Shown: positions 23,278 through 32,217 of the stretch, one piece after another
How positions within the stretch are numbered: the stretch's first letter is position 1
Layout of the letters: each line of letters begins with the position of its first letter
Assembly: GCF_002149015.1 (NCBI RefSeq)
Contig: NZ_NGFO01000016.1
Span: 62,001 to 126,000, forward strand
DNA length: 64,000 bases
Direction of reading: 5' to 3'
Source: Gordonia lacunae
GTDB taxonomy: Bacteria > Actinomycetota > Actinomycetes > Mycobacteriales > Mycobacteriaceae
Notes under the pieces: model-generated
Told to the model about the DNA's origin: nothing
Databases searched by the model: none
The model's input: the letters and a program-made list of their open reading frames with translations, nothing else
Made by a program: the position numbers and the translations under genes

Positions 23278-24540
23278 ATGTCGGCACCGGCACAGACGAC
23301 CGTCGATGCGGGCGGATCGGACCTCGATGCGTTCCGTGCGGAGGTGCGGGACTGGCTCGCCACGGTCGCCGCGCCGCGCTCGGCCACCATCCGGGGTCCG
23401 GCCGACCTGGCGGTGTTCCGGAATCTGTCCGACGAGCAGGAACAGCAACTGCTGGATGCGGCGCGGAACTATCGCCGACAGCGGTTCGACGCCGGATACG
23501 GCGCCCTCACCCTGGCGCCGGAGCATGGGGGACGCGGACTGCCCGCGTCGTACGCCGCCGAGGTGGCCCGCGCCGAACTCGAGTTCGAGGTCCCGCGGTC
23601 GACCGAACTGATCAGTGTCACAACCGGATTGGTCGGCCCCGCGGTTGCGATGTTCGGCACCAGGCGCCAGCGCGCGGACTATGCCACCCCGTTGTTGCGC
23701 ACCGACCTGTTGGCCTGCCAGCTCTTCAGCGAGCCCGGCGCCGGATCCGATCTGGCGTCGCTGTCCTGCCGCGCGGTGCGTGACAGCGACGGGTGGCGCA
23801 TCGACGGGCAGAAGGTCTGGTCGTCGGGAGCCCGCTTCGCCGATCTCGGCATGCTGCTGGCCCGCACCGACCCCGACCTGCCGAAGCACAAGGGCATCAC
23901 AGCCTTCCTCATCCCGCTCGACGCCCCGGGTGTGGAGATCCGGCCGATCCGGCAGATGAGCGGCGGGGCCTCGTTCAACGAGGTGTTCCTCAACGATGTC
24001 CGGGTCCCCGACACCGCGCGTCTCGGTGACATCGGCCAGGGCTGGAAGATCGCCGGTGCGACACTGGCATTCGAGCGGACGGCCTCAGGGTCGGTCACCC
24101 GCAAGAAGGGCGGGTCCGTCGCCGAGCTCGTGGAGCTCGCCCAGCAGGTCGGTGTGGTTGACGATCCAGTCGTCCGTCAGCAACTCGCCGACGTGTACAT
24201 CCGGGCCGAACTGCGCAAGGCCACCGCGGACCGGGTGGCACGTGCGGCGGCCGCCGGACGGTCGCCCGGCCCGGCCGCGTCCGTCGGGAAGCTCATGGCG
24301 TCGGACGTGCTCGTCCGCATCGGCGAGATCGCCGCCGACCTGCTCGGCAACGACATCACGGTGGACACCGATCCGAGCCGATTCGCCTGGACCGAACACC
24401 TCTTGGGTAGCCCCGGCTACCGTCTCGCGGGTGGGACGGATCAGATCCAGCGCACCATCATCGGCGAACGCGTGCTCGGACTTCCGCCGGAACCGCGTGT
24501 CGACAAAGATCGGCCGTTCTCCGCACGCGACCGCCGCTGA
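23278..24540 (+). CDS. Acyl-CoA dehydrogenase
   Basis: A 420-residue FAD acyl-CoA dehydrogenase. It includes CQLFSEPGAGSDLASL, the flavin-contacting WRIDGQKVWSSGARFADLGMLLARTD and the C-terminal LAGGTDQIQRTIIGERVLGLP. In the last block the position of the medium-chain-enzyme catalytic Glu (before GT) is Gly, as in many actinobacterial FadE subunits that work as heteromers. It desaturates an acyl-CoA. ATG 23278 follows GAGGAGGAAGCC; a much longer open frame upstream runs through the thiolase gene and is not used. It closes the dehydrogenase-complex operon. Confidence 0.9.
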   Translation: MSAPAQTTVDAGGSDLDAFRAEVRDWLATVAAPRSATIRGPADLAVFRNLSDEQEQQLLDAARNYRRQRFDAGYGALTLAPEHGGRGLPASYAAEVARAELEFEVPRSTELISVTTGLVGPAVAMFGTRRQRADYATPLLRTDLLACQLFSEPGAGSDLASLSCRAVRDSDGWRIDGQKVWSSGARFADLGMLLARTDPDLPKHKGITAFLIPLDAPGVEIRPIRQMSGGASFNEVFLNDVRVPDTARLGDIGQGWKIAGATLAFERTASGSVTRKKGGSVAELVELAQQVGVVDDPVVRQQLADVYIRAELRKATADRVARAAAAGRSPGPAASVGKLMASDVLVRIGEIAADLLGNDITVDTDPSRFAWTEHLLGSPGYRLAGGTDQIQRTIIGERVLGLPPEPRVDKDRPFSARDRR

Positions 24541-24633
24541 GATGGGATCCGCTCACAACGGTGTGAGGTAGGGCGGCGCCGCCACGTCCGCTGCGGTGTG
24601 AGGAACGACTGCACCACCATCCCTGCTCCCAAA

Positions 24634-25110
24634 TCGGAAAGAAGCGCATAACCCCTGCTCCCTGACGTGCGAGGAGCGATGCCGGTGCCATTTTCCGCTC
24701 CCTGAGGTGCGAGGAGCGATAGCGACGAGCCTCGAAGGGTCCTGGTGAGATGCGTGGGAGACCCTTCGTGACGCGCCCTCCGCAGGCTCCGGGCGCTCCT
24801 CAGGGAGCGGAGATCGACGTTCGCAAGCTCGCTTCGAAGTGTCTGCGGCCTGGTGGCCGTCGTGCCTCATGAAAGAACGAACTCCGCGGGTGCGAGTGGC
24901 CGAGTTCTCTCGCTGAGGTGCGAGGAGTGATAGCGGTGCCTTCCTCCCCGCTCCCTGAGGTGCGAGGAGCGCTAGCGACGAGCCTCGAAGGGTCCTGGTG
25001 AGATGCGTGGGAGACCCTTCGTGACGCGCCCTCCGCAGGCTCCGGGCGCTCCTCAGGGAGCGGAAGGGGCGCCGCGCCACTCCGCAGGCTCCGGGCGCTC
25101 CTCAGGGAGC
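24634..25110. repeat. Modular palindromic repeat, locus B, with two near-identical 115-bp copies
   Basis: This occupies most of the 594-base gap between two convergent acyl-CoA dehydrogenase genes. Two 115-bp units at 24696-24810 and 24949-25063 differ by a single base (GCGATAGCG versus GCGCTAGCG). Each begins CGCTCCCTGAGGTGCGAGG and ends CTCCTCAGGGAGCGG, with CGAAGGGTC pairing with GACCCTTCG inside. Between them is CTGCGGCCTGGTGGCCGTCG (24841-24860), a module also seen at 10.1 and 56.0 kb. A further half-unit lies at 25082-25110. I see no gene here. Confidence 0.9.
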
Positions 25111-25134
25111 GGGAAGCGGCCCACGCGGAGCAGC

Positions 25135-26205
25135 TCACCAACCCAGGGTGACGGCGAGGCGTTCGCGGTGAAAGGTGCTCGTTCCCAACAGTTGTGCGTC
25201 GGCACGGGCGCGGCGGAAGTACAGGTGGCAGTCGTGCTCCCAGGTGAAACCGATGCCGCCGTGGAGCTGGAGGGCCTCGGCGCTGACGGTGCGATAGGCA
25301 TCGCTGCACCAGGCCCGAGCCACGGACGAGGCCTCGGCGAGGTCGTCGGCATCGACGGCGCGGGTCACCGCGGACCGTGACGACTCGACGAGTACGAGGA
25401 GATCGGCCAGCGTGTGTTTGACGGCCTGGAAGCTGCCGATCACGCGATCGAACTGCCGCCGTTCCTTGACGTAGTCCACGGTGCGATCGAGTATCCGCTG
25501 GGCGCCCCCGACCTGTTCCGCGGCAAGGACGATGCATGCGACGTCGAGGGCGGGCAGGATGACGGCCTCCGGCGGGCCGACGGCATCCAGTCGGCGCACG
25601 GGCACCTCGGACAGCGTGACCGCGGCATGTGCGCGGGACAGGTCGAGTGTGGGCAACGGTGTCGTCGACACGCCGGGATGCCTGGCGTCACAGAGGAACA
25701 GCGCGGGACCGTCCGGGGTGTGTGCGGGCACGACGAACCACCTCGCGCCGGCGGCGCCGAGAGCCGAGGCGGCCACACCGCACACCGTGTCACCGGCAGT
25801 GCTCGATCCGACCTCGAACGGGATGCTGCCGGGGTCGAACCAACCATGCCGGTCGAGACCGAGGAGCGCGGCGGGGGCACCTTCGGCGATCTGCTCCAGA
25901 GCGTCGTCGGCGCCGCCGGACCGGACCAGCACCTGGGCGGCCAACGCCGTCGACAGGAACGGCACCGGCAGCAGTCCGGCGCCCAGCTCCTCCGCGACGA
26001 CGACGAGCTCCGCGAGTCCGCCCAGCCCGCCGAGGGTTTCGGGGATGCCGATCGCGGCGACGCCGATCTGTTCGGCGAGCACCGACCACGCCCGCGCATC
26101 CCATCCCGGTCCGTCGGTATCGAGGTCGCGGCAGGACGCCGGTCCGCCGAGCGAGTCGACAGCCTCCCGGACAGCCAGTCGAAGGTCGTCGAGTTCGGTT
26201 GCCAT
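25135..26205 (-). CDS. Acyl-CoA dehydrogenase-like protein (short form)
   Basis: A 356-residue member of the acyl-CoA dehydrogenase superfamily. Recognisable blocks are IGIPETLGGLGGLAELVVVAEELG, the helix VDYVKERRQFDRVIGSFQAVKHTLADLLV with its FAD-contacting Arg and Gln, and LQLHGGIGFTWEHDCHLYFRRARAD. After that block the catalytic Glu-Gly-Thr is replaced by LLGTST, so no base is present at the usual position. Such subunits often pair with a second dehydrogenase subunit; the gene at 23278 is the obvious candidate although it is on the other strand. It lies 10 bases after the PPDK-like gene and is the last gene of that operon. Confidence 0.87.
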   Translation of the reverse strand: MATELDDLRLAVREAVDSLGGPASCRDLDTDGPGWDARAWSVLAEQIGVAAIGIPETLGGLGGLAELVVVAEELGAGLLPVPFLSTALAAQVLVRSGGADDALEQIAEGAPAALLGLDRHGWFDPGSIPFEVGSSTAGDTVCGVAASALGAAGARWFVVPAHTPDGPALFLCDARHPGVSTTPLPTLDLSRAHAAVTLSEVPVRRLDAVGPPEAVILPALDVACIVLAAEQVGGAQRILDRTVDYVKERRQFDRVIGSFQAVKHTLADLLVLVESSRSAVTRAVDADDLAEASSVARAWCSDAYRTVSAEALQLHGGIGFTWEHDCHLYFRRARADAQLLGTSTFHRERLAVTLGW

Positions 26206-26215
26206 GAGGGACCTT

Positions 26216-28759
26216 TCAGTCAGCGTTCAGCACTGCCCGGGCGGCCGCGAGGCGGGCGACCGGCACCCGGCGCGGCGAGCACGAGACATAGTGCAGACCG
26301 ACGGAGTTCAAGTACTCGATCGACGACGGATCGCCGCCGTGCTCACCGCACACGCCGAGTTTGATCTCCGGCTTGGTGCTGCGCGCGAGGAGTGCGGCCC
26401 GCGAGACCAGGGCGCCGACACCGTCGGGGTCGAGGACCGCGAAGGGACTGTCGGTCAGCAGCCCGTGTTCGAGGTAATGCGTGAGCATCGTCTTCTCGAC
26501 GTCGTCGCGGGAGAAGCCGTAGGTGAGCTGGGTCAGGTCATTGGTCCCGAACGAGAGGAAGTCGGCGTCGTCGGCGAGTGATCCGGCCAGCAGCGCGGCG
26601 CGTGGTGTCTCGACCATACTGCCCACCTTGTAGGGCACCGTGATTCCCGTGTCGGCGGTGACCGACGCGGCCGCCTCGTGGACCTGGGCGATGGCCCGGC
26701 TCAGCTCTCCCGGCAGCGAGACGAGGGGGATCATCACCTCGAGTTGCGGGTGCAGGCCCTCGGCGGAGACGGCGACCCAGGCACGGAACAGTGCCTCGGC
26801 CTGGGCGGGGTAGAGCCGCTTCTGGACCATCGCGAAGCGCACGCCGCGCAGGCCCAGCATCGGATTGGACTCGTGGGTGTCGGCGGCGCGTCGCGCCTCG
26901 TCCTCGGTGCGGTACTGCCCGTCGGCGGGCAAGAACTCATGCAGGGGAGCGTCGAGCAATCGGACCGTGATGGGACGGTCGCCGACGACGCGCAACAGAT
27001 CGGTGAAGTCTGCCTCCTGCGCCGCGGTCAACGCGGCGATGGCCTCGATCTCCTCGGCCTCGGAGTCGGCGAGCACCAGGCGCTGCACGAGTGGTAGTTG
27101 ATCGCCGAGGAACTGGTGTTCGGTGCGGCACAACCCGATTCCCTCCGCGCCGAGGCGGAACGCGGTGGCCGCGTCCTCCGCGTTGTCGGCGTTGGCGCGC
27201 ACTCCGAGTCGCCGGATGTCGTCGGCCCAGCCGAGCAACCGGTCCAGTTCGGCCGACGGCTCCGCGGGACGGATCGTCACGGCACCGCGGTACACGTGCC
27301 CGGTGCGGCCGTTGAGGGAGACGATGTCACCCTCGGCCAGGGTGAGGTCGCCGTTGGTGACCGTGCCTGCGGCCCGGTCGATCCGGAGGGAGGTGGCGCC
27401 ACAGACCGCCGGACGCCCGGCGCCGCGCGCGACGACGGCGGCGTGCGAGGCGAGTCCACCGTTGGAGGTCAGGACGGCGGTGGCCGCCAGCAAGGCGGGG
27501 ACATCTGCGGGACTGGTTTCCGACGCAACGAGGATCACGTTGCGGCCCTGGGCCGCCCATTGCAGTGCGGTGTCGGCACTGAGCGCGATCTCACCGGTGG
27601 CGGCGCCCGGTGACGCCGGGAGTCCCCGCGCCAGTAACTGTTCCGAACCCGTCAGCTTGATCTGCGGATGCAGCAGGTCCTGCATCAGATCCGGGTCGAG
27701 CATGGCGACCGCCTCGCGACGGCCGATGGCGTGGTCGTTGACCAGATCGACGGCCAAGGTGGTGACGGCTCTCGGCCCCGGGTGTTCGACGGCTCCGGCG
27801 CTGAGCAGGGCCATCTGACGGTCGCGCACCTCGAACTCCACCTGGGCGACCCCGCGGAGATGCGGCTCGAGGGTCGCGAAGATCTGGTCGAGGATGGCGG
27901 TCCCACCCGGCATCGAACCCAGCGGCTCGCCGGGACCTGGGTCGGGGTCGGTGCGCCGGACACCGAGATGGAAGACGCCATGGGGTGCGTACCCGCCGGT
28001 CTCGAGATCCCGGCTCGTCGCCGATCCGTACCCTGATTCGTTCCACGACCCCAGGCGCAGGGCACGGAGGTGCAGGGCGATACCGAGATCCTCGGGGAGT
28101 GACAGCGACCGACGGGTTCGCTGACCACGAGGGGAGGCCCAGCGCGCGAGCATGGCCCGCGCGGCCAGCCCGAGCTGCTCGGCCGGATCGGCGGGATAGG
28201 CGACGCCCGTCGACTCTTCGATCAGCTCCAGGAGCGCGGGTACCCGAGCGCGGCTGTCGCGGTGGTCGTCGACGACGTCGTCGAGGTCGTCGGGGTCGAC
28301 GTCCAGCGCGTTCTCGGCGACGAATCGGAGCGTCTCGGCCCACGAGTCGAAGATGTCGCGATCGCGGCCGATGACTTCGACGAGGGCGTCGACGTTTCGG
28401 GTGGACAGGCCGATCACCGAGATGGCGGGCGGCAGCGCCGACACCGGGACCGGTGCGCTGCACCGCAGATGCATGAGCATCGGCCGACGCTCGGTGCGCA
28501 CGGCAGGCCAGATCCCGCGCACGGCGAGCTTCTCGAGGAGATCGATGGCTACGCCGGCGGTCTCGCGGTTCGCGAGCTCCTCACCGGCTCCGACCGGGAT
28601 TGTCAGACCGGGGACGACGGGTAGGCCGAGACCGACGAGATTGTCCATCTCGACGCCGTGGACGCCGAGGTCGGCTGGACCGAGACCTCGTGCGCGTCCC
28701 TGCCCGTGCGGTACCGCGATCCGGGTGAGGGTGTGGACCGCACTCTCGGACAGGGTCAT
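26216..28759 (-). CDS. Pyruvate phosphate dikinase-like protein with degenerate ATP site
   Basis: An 847-residue PPDK-family protein. The central swivel domain has His439 in TSNGGLASHAAVVARG. The C-terminal barrel keeps the PEP/pyruvate residues: LCRTEHQF, NPMLGLRGVR, GSMVETPRAALLAG, FLSFGTNDLTQ and the proton-donor Cys in GVCGEHGGDPSS. The N-terminal third aligns by position with the ATP-grasp domain, but GGKGxN is LGVHGV, VRSGARxSMPGM is LRCSAPVPVSALP, the INAQGEDVV glutamate block is absent, and LQTR is LLSAG. It probably cannot bind ATP but can exchange phosphate with PEP. It is coupled to the accessory gene upstream by ATGA. It may be a PEP-dependent phosphoryl donor for another protein or a compound. 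Confidence 0.85.
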   Translation of the reverse strand: MTLSESAVHTLTRIAVPHGQGRARGLGPADLGVHGVEMDNLVGLGLPVVPGLTIPVGAGEELANRETAGVAIDLLEKLAVRGIWPAVRTERRPMLMHLRCSAPVPVSALPPAISVIGLSTRNVDALVEVIGRDRDIFDSWAETLRFVAENALDVDPDDLDDVVDDHRDSRARVPALLELIEESTGVAYPADPAEQLGLAARAMLARWASPRGQRTRRSLSLPEDLGIALHLRALRLGSWNESGYGSATSRDLETGGYAPHGVFHLGVRRTDPDPGPGEPLGSMPGGTAILDQIFATLEPHLRGVAQVEFEVRDRQMALLSAGAVEHPGPRAVTTLAVDLVNDHAIGRREAVAMLDPDLMQDLLHPQIKLTGSEQLLARGLPASPGAATGEIALSADTALQWAAQGRNVILVASETSPADVPALLAATAVLTSNGGLASHAAVVARGAGRPAVCGATSLRIDRAAGTVTNGDLTLAEGDIVSLNGRTGHVYRGAVTIRPAEPSAELDRLLGWADDIRRLGVRANADNAEDAATAFRLGAEGIGLCRTEHQFLGDQLPLVQRLVLADSEAEEIEAIAALTAAQEADFTDLLRVVGDRPITVRLLDAPLHEFLPADGQYRTEDEARRAADTHESNPMLGLRGVRFAMVQKRLYPAQAEALFRAWVAVSAEGLHPQLEVMIPLVSLPGELSRAIAQVHEAAASVTADTGITVPYKVGSMVETPRAALLAGSLADDADFLSFGTNDLTQLTYGFSRDDVEKTMLTHYLEHGLLTDSPFAVLDPDGVGALVSRAALLARSTKPEIKLGVCGEHGGDPSSIEYLNSVGLHYVSCSPRRVPVARLAAARAVLNAD

Positions 28760-29382
28760 CCCGCCGCGCCCGCGACGAGCTCCTCTTCGAGGGCCTCGTC
28801 CTGTGCGCGGGTGACACCGAGCAGCATCAGCACGTGCTGGTGGAGCCACATCCACACGGTGTGGTAGCCGTCGGTCATCGGTGACGTCAGGGAAGCGGTG
28901 TCCCCGTCGTCGAAACGTTCGAGGGCCACCCGGAGCCGGTCCCGGTGATCGAGGAGTTCCGGGGTGGACTTGCCCGCGCGACGCAGGAGCTTGGAGACGT
29001 CGGTGTGGATGTCGTCGAGTTGATCGCGGATCCGGGCGTCGTACTGGGGATCGGAGTGATCGTTCGCCGAGCCGTCGGGGCGGCACTGCCACGCGGTGCA
29101 CAGCTCGCGCAGCCGTCGGTTGACCGGCAGGAACGAGCGCAGGAAGTCCGTCAATGCCTGCTCCTGCTCGCTGCCCTCCGGGAGGCGCACCAGTCGGCCC
29201 GCTTCGGCGATGCCGGCCGGCGTCGGCATGACCATCGGTCCCTTTGCCACGGCGTGCCCGGCATCGACGACTGCCTGCAGCTCCGCGCTGACCGGTCCGC
29301 GGTACATGCCCTTCATCACGAGCCCGACCAGCTCGTCTGCTGCGGTGGTCGGCGCCGAGATGTTGATCGCTAGGTCGTTCAT
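28756..29382 (-). CDS. Stand-alone PPDK accessory-domain protein
   Basis: A 208-residue protein made of a domain that, from memory, is found fused within some actinobacterial pyruvate phosphate dikinases. Its signature is VNRRLRELCTAWQ, NDHSDPQYDARIRDQLDDIH, LDHRDRLRVALERFDDGD and DGYHTVWMWLHQHVLMLLG. The N-terminal part (AADELVGLVMKGMYRGPVSAELQAVVDAG) looks like a winged-helix segment. Its separate existence, overlapping the degenerate PPDK-like gene by ATGA, implies a two-subunit enzyme. ATG 29382 follows GCAGGAGC. Its role may be regulatory or substrate binding; I cannot decide. Confidence 0.75.
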   Translation of the reverse strand: MNDLAINISAPTTAADELVGLVMKGMYRGPVSAELQAVVDAGHAVAKGPMVMPTPAGIAEAGRLVRLPEGSEQEQALTDFLRSFLPVNRRLRELCTAWQCRPDGSANDHSDPQYDARIRDQLDDIHTDVSKLLRRAGKSTPELLDHRDRLRVALERFDDGDTASLTSPMTDGYHTVWMWLHQHVLMLLGVTRAQDEALEEELVAGAAG

Positions 29383-29553
29383 GATGCTCCTGCAGGCGAT
29401 GGTCGGGCCCCGGATCGGGGCGGGGATGCGCTGATCGGTGGGTGACCGGTCAACCTGTCGCGCACAGCTGTGACGCTGCTCATAAGTTACCCAAATAGTA
29501 GTGCATGTCAAGAAAGTTGGCCTAACTGTGAACAGAGTTCGGTACGGCATTGA

Positions 29554-29578
29554 CTTACTTGACAATGACTAGTCATTC
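29554..29578 (+). promoter_or_regulatory. Promoter and weak island operator candidate (aldehyde dehydrogenase)
   Basis: CTTAC and CATTC with a 15-base spacer; the left arm CTTACTTGACAATG contains a consensus -35 TTGACA (29559-29564). A possible -10 TAGGCT lies at 29584. The match to the shared site may partly reflect the -35 element. A weaker GTTAC-N15-TGTCA lies at 29486-29510, on the PPDK-like operon side. Confidence 0.45.
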
Positions 29579-29638
29579 GCGGCTAGGCTTGGGCTGTGAC
29601 CACCGCCACTACGCGGGGCGATGGCGGAAAGGCGCGAC

Positions 29639-31138
29639 ATGACGAGGGCAACAACGGATTCGGCGTCGGTGATCACGCATGCCGACACGACGGAGGTAGC
29701 CGGGTCGCTGGATCGGGATGAGCTGTACATCGGCGGGCGGTGGGTGCCGTCGTCTTCCGACGCCCGGATCGACGTACGCGAGGCCGCGACCGGTGAGGTC
29801 CTCGCCTGCGTGCCCGACGGGGACACGGCCGACTGCGACGCCGCGGTCGAGGCCGCGTCGGCCGCCTTCGAATCCTGGTCGCAGGTGCCGGTGACCGATC
29901 GGGTCGGCGTGCTCCGGCGTTTCGCCGACGAACTCGCCGCGCGCGAGGACGAGCTGGCCACGATCATGGCGCGCGAGGTCGGTACGCCGATCAGCCGTTC
30001 CCGCAGCGTGCAGGTGGGACTCGGGGTGGCGGTCTTCCGGACGATGGCCGAGGCTCTCGAGGCCTTGCCGCTCGAGGAACGTCGCGGGAACTCGCGCATC
30101 CTTCGGGTTCCGGCGGGCGTCGTCGGAGCCATCACGCCATGGAACTACCCGCTGTACCAACTGGCGGCCAAGGTGGCGCCCGCGCTGGCGGCAGGCTGCA
30201 CCGCCGTCGTGAAGCCCAGCAGCGTCGCACCGCTCGCGGCGTTCGCCGTCGCCGACATCGCCGACTCCATGGGGCTGCCGGCCGGTGTGCTCAATGTGGT
30301 GTCGGGACCGGGCCGTGAGGTCGGGCAGCGACTCGCGACCAATCCCGGCGTCGATCTGGTGAGTTTGACCGGGTCCACGTCGGCCGGTGCCACGGTTGCC
30401 GAACTGGCTGCATCAGGAATCAAGAAAGTGACCCTGGAACTCGGCGGAAAATCGGCGTTCATCCTCGCTCCGGGTGCCGATCTCGACGCGGCCGTCTCGG
30501 CCGCGGTCCGCGGGTGCTTCGTCAACAACGGCCAGACCTGCGCGGCGACCACCCGACTGCTGGTGTCGCGTGACGACCTGGGCCGAGTGGAGGCGCGGGT
30601 GGCCGAACTCGTGGGTGCCATGACCGTAGGCGATCCACTCGACCCGTCGATCGACGTCGGACCGATGGCCTCGGCGGGTCAGCGACGTGTCGTGCTCGGA
30701 TTCCTCGAATCGCTGCCGGCGGCCGCGCGCGTGCTGGTCGGCGGCGCGGACCCGGTCTCGGGTCTCGAAGCACGGCTGGCCGGGGGCTACTTCGTCCGGC
30801 CCACCGTCGTGAGCGGGGTCGACAACTCGTCCCGGATCGCCCGCGAGGAAGTGTTCGGTCCGGTGCTGACCATCCTGACGTACTCCGACGTCGACGAGGC
30901 GGTGTCGATCGCGAACGACTCCGACTACGGGCTCTCCGGCGCGGTCTTCGCCGCCGGCGATGATGCCGCGGTCGCGATCGCGCGGCGGTTGCGCACGGGT
31001 CAGGTCGCGATCAACGGCGGACGCTTCAACCCCATGGCTCCGTTCGGGGGCATGAAGAAGTCGGGCATCGGGCGTGAGCTCGGGCCCGACGGCCTCGAGG
31101 AGTACTTCGAGAAGATCTCGCTGCAGATGCCGGCATGA
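29639..31138 (+). CDS. Aldehyde dehydrogenase
   Basis: A 499-residue NAD(P)-dependent aldehyde dehydrogenase. The catalytic general base lies in TLELGGKSAFIL and the nucleophilic Cys in FVNNGQTCAATTRL. The N-terminal GAITPWNYPLYQLAAKVAPALAAGCTAVVKPS, the VSLTGSTSAGATV coenzyme loop and the C-terminal PFGGMKKSGIGRELG are all intact. It oxidises an aldehyde to the acid; in this setting it could take the aldehyde released by an acetoin-type cleavage. ATG 29639 is preferred over 29621 because GGAAAGG stands just ahead. It is divergent from the PPDK-like operon and is followed by a SnoaL-like gene 30 bases later. Confidence 0.93.
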   Translation: MTRATTDSASVITHADTTEVAGSLDRDELYIGGRWVPSSSDARIDVREAATGEVLACVPDGDTADCDAAVEAASAAFESWSQVPVTDRVGVLRRFADELAAREDELATIMAREVGTPISRSRSVQVGLGVAVFRTMAEALEALPLEERRGNSRILRVPAGVVGAITPWNYPLYQLAAKVAPALAAGCTAVVKPSSVAPLAAFAVADIADSMGLPAGVLNVVSGPGREVGQRLATNPGVDLVSLTGSTSAGATVAELAASGIKKVTLELGGKSAFILAPGADLDAAVSAAVRGCFVNNGQTCAATTRLLVSRDDLGRVEARVAELVGAMTVGDPLDPSIDVGPMASAGQRRVVLGFLESLPAAARVLVGGADPVSGLEARLAGGYFVRPTVVSGVDNSSRIAREEVFGPVLTILTYSDVDEAVSIANDSDYGLSGAVFAAGDDAAVAIARRLRTGQVAINGGRFNPMAPFGGMKKSGIGRELGPDGLEEYFEKISLQMPA

Positions 31139-31168
31139 GCGGGCAGGCCGAACGGAGAGGGCCGGGTC

Positions 31169-31648
31169 ATGACCACTGACCACGAGGCGATCATGTCGCT
31201 GATGGCGCGCTTCGCGCGCGGGATCGACCTACGGGACTGGGAGCTCTATCGCTCGGTCTTCACCGACGAGATCGACGTCGACTACTCGAGCTACCGGCCG
31301 GGCAACGCCGGCCGGTTCCGCGCCGAGGAGTGGGTACAGCGCGGGCGCATGCTCTTCCCGGGGCTCGCCGCGTCCCAGCACTTCCTGTCGAACTACGACA
31401 TCACGGTCGATTCGACCGCCGGCACCGGTCGCGTGATCACGTATGTCCGGGCCGAGCACGTGCTGCCGAATGCGGGGGGCGACGCGATGTTCACGATCGG
31501 CGGCTACTATTCCGACGACCTGACCCGGGTCGACGGGGAGTGGCGCATCTGCGCGAAACGTCTCACGGTGCTGTGGAATTCGGGGAATCCGCTGGTACTG
31601 GCACTCGCGCGCGAACGAGCCGCCGAACTCCTCGCAGCGACGGCTTAG
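31169..31648 (+). CDS. SnoaL-like/NTF2-fold protein
   Basis: A 159-residue single-domain protein of the SnoaL-like cone-shaped alpha+beta fold. The opening EAIMSLMARFARGIDLRDWELYRSVFTDEIDVDYSSY is the classic N-terminal helix and first strand of this group, and GEWRICAKRLTVLWNSGNP is the last strand. Relatives include small isomerases, hydratases and oxygenase beta subunits. It follows the aldehyde dehydrogenase in the same direction. Its stop overlaps the end of the convergent VOC gene by four bases. It could be a beta-subunit-like partner, but no pairing with the Rieske protein is indicated by location. Confidence 0.8.
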   Translation: MTTDHEAIMSLMARFARGIDLRDWELYRSVFTDEIDVDYSSYRPGNAGRFRAEEWVQRGRMLFPGLAASQHFLSNYDITVDSTAGTGRVITYVRAEHVLPNAGGDAMFTIGGYYSDDLTRVDGEWRICAKRLTVLWNSGNPLVLALARERAAELLAATA

Positions 31649-32163
31649 AACTCGCGGACAGGCCGGCGTCCGTCCCATCCGTCGGCGGCCGCGGCGACCT
31701 TCGCATACAGCGCGAGGATCGACGGCGCGGGTTCATAGATCTCGATCAGATGGCCGGCGTCGGATCGGGTGTCATGGAATGCGAACGCATGTCCGCTCGA
31801 GGTCGTCGCGGTGAGCAGTGCCGGACATCCGAGCGCCTCGAGTCGCGCCTGCTCGGCGGAGAAGGACGGCACGAAGGTCGCGACATGATGGATCCGGCCG
31901 CGGCGCGCGGTGGTCGCCGCGAAGGCCGCCGGTGCGGCCGAGTGGACTTCGATGAGTTCGACCTGCAGTGCGCCCCACTGGCCGTACGCGGACGAGTGAT
32001 CGAATTCGCCGGCCTCCGCGCCGCCGCCGTGGGCACGGTCGATCACGGTGCGGCGCAGGAAGAAGGGCCCTGCTCCGGTCGTCGCGGCAAACCGCCGCGC
32101 GGCGGTCGCGACGTCGTCGACGACGTAGGCGAGCTGGGCGATCGTGCCGAGAGTGGGATGCAC
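31645..32163 (-). CDS. VOC-family (glyoxalase-like) protein
   Basis: A 172-residue vicinal-oxygen-chelate protein. The N-terminal strand pair (TIAQLAYVVDDVATAARRFAATTGAGPFF), the middle QVELIEVH and the second module (GRIHHVATFVPSFSAEQARLEALG, then HLIEIYE at the end) give the usual metal-ligand layout: His95/His96 and the Glu of IEIYE are likely ligands. Methylmalonyl-CoA epimerases, dioxygenases and isomerases share this fold; the reaction is unknown. It is divergent from the sugar-isomerase-like gene, with one operator candidate between them. Confidence 0.83.
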   Translation of the reverse strand: MHPTLGTIAQLAYVVDDVATAARRFAATTGAGPFFLRRTVIDRAHGGGAEAGEFDHSSAYGQWGALQVELIEVHSAAPAAFAATTARRGRIHHVATFVPSFSAEQARLEALGCPALLTATTSSGHAFAFHDTRSDAGHLIEIYEPAPSILALYAKVAAAADGWDGRRPVREF

Positions 32164-32217
32164 GTGGACTCCTCGTCGGAACTGGACAGCAGATGAGGGA
32201 GGACTACTATGATCGAT

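Noticed and set aside
24696-25063. Two 115-bp copies as ends of an insertion sequence
   Set aside because: Only 138 bases lie between them, there is no transposase, and the same unit recurs elsewhere as a solitary palindrome; a repeat family explains it better.
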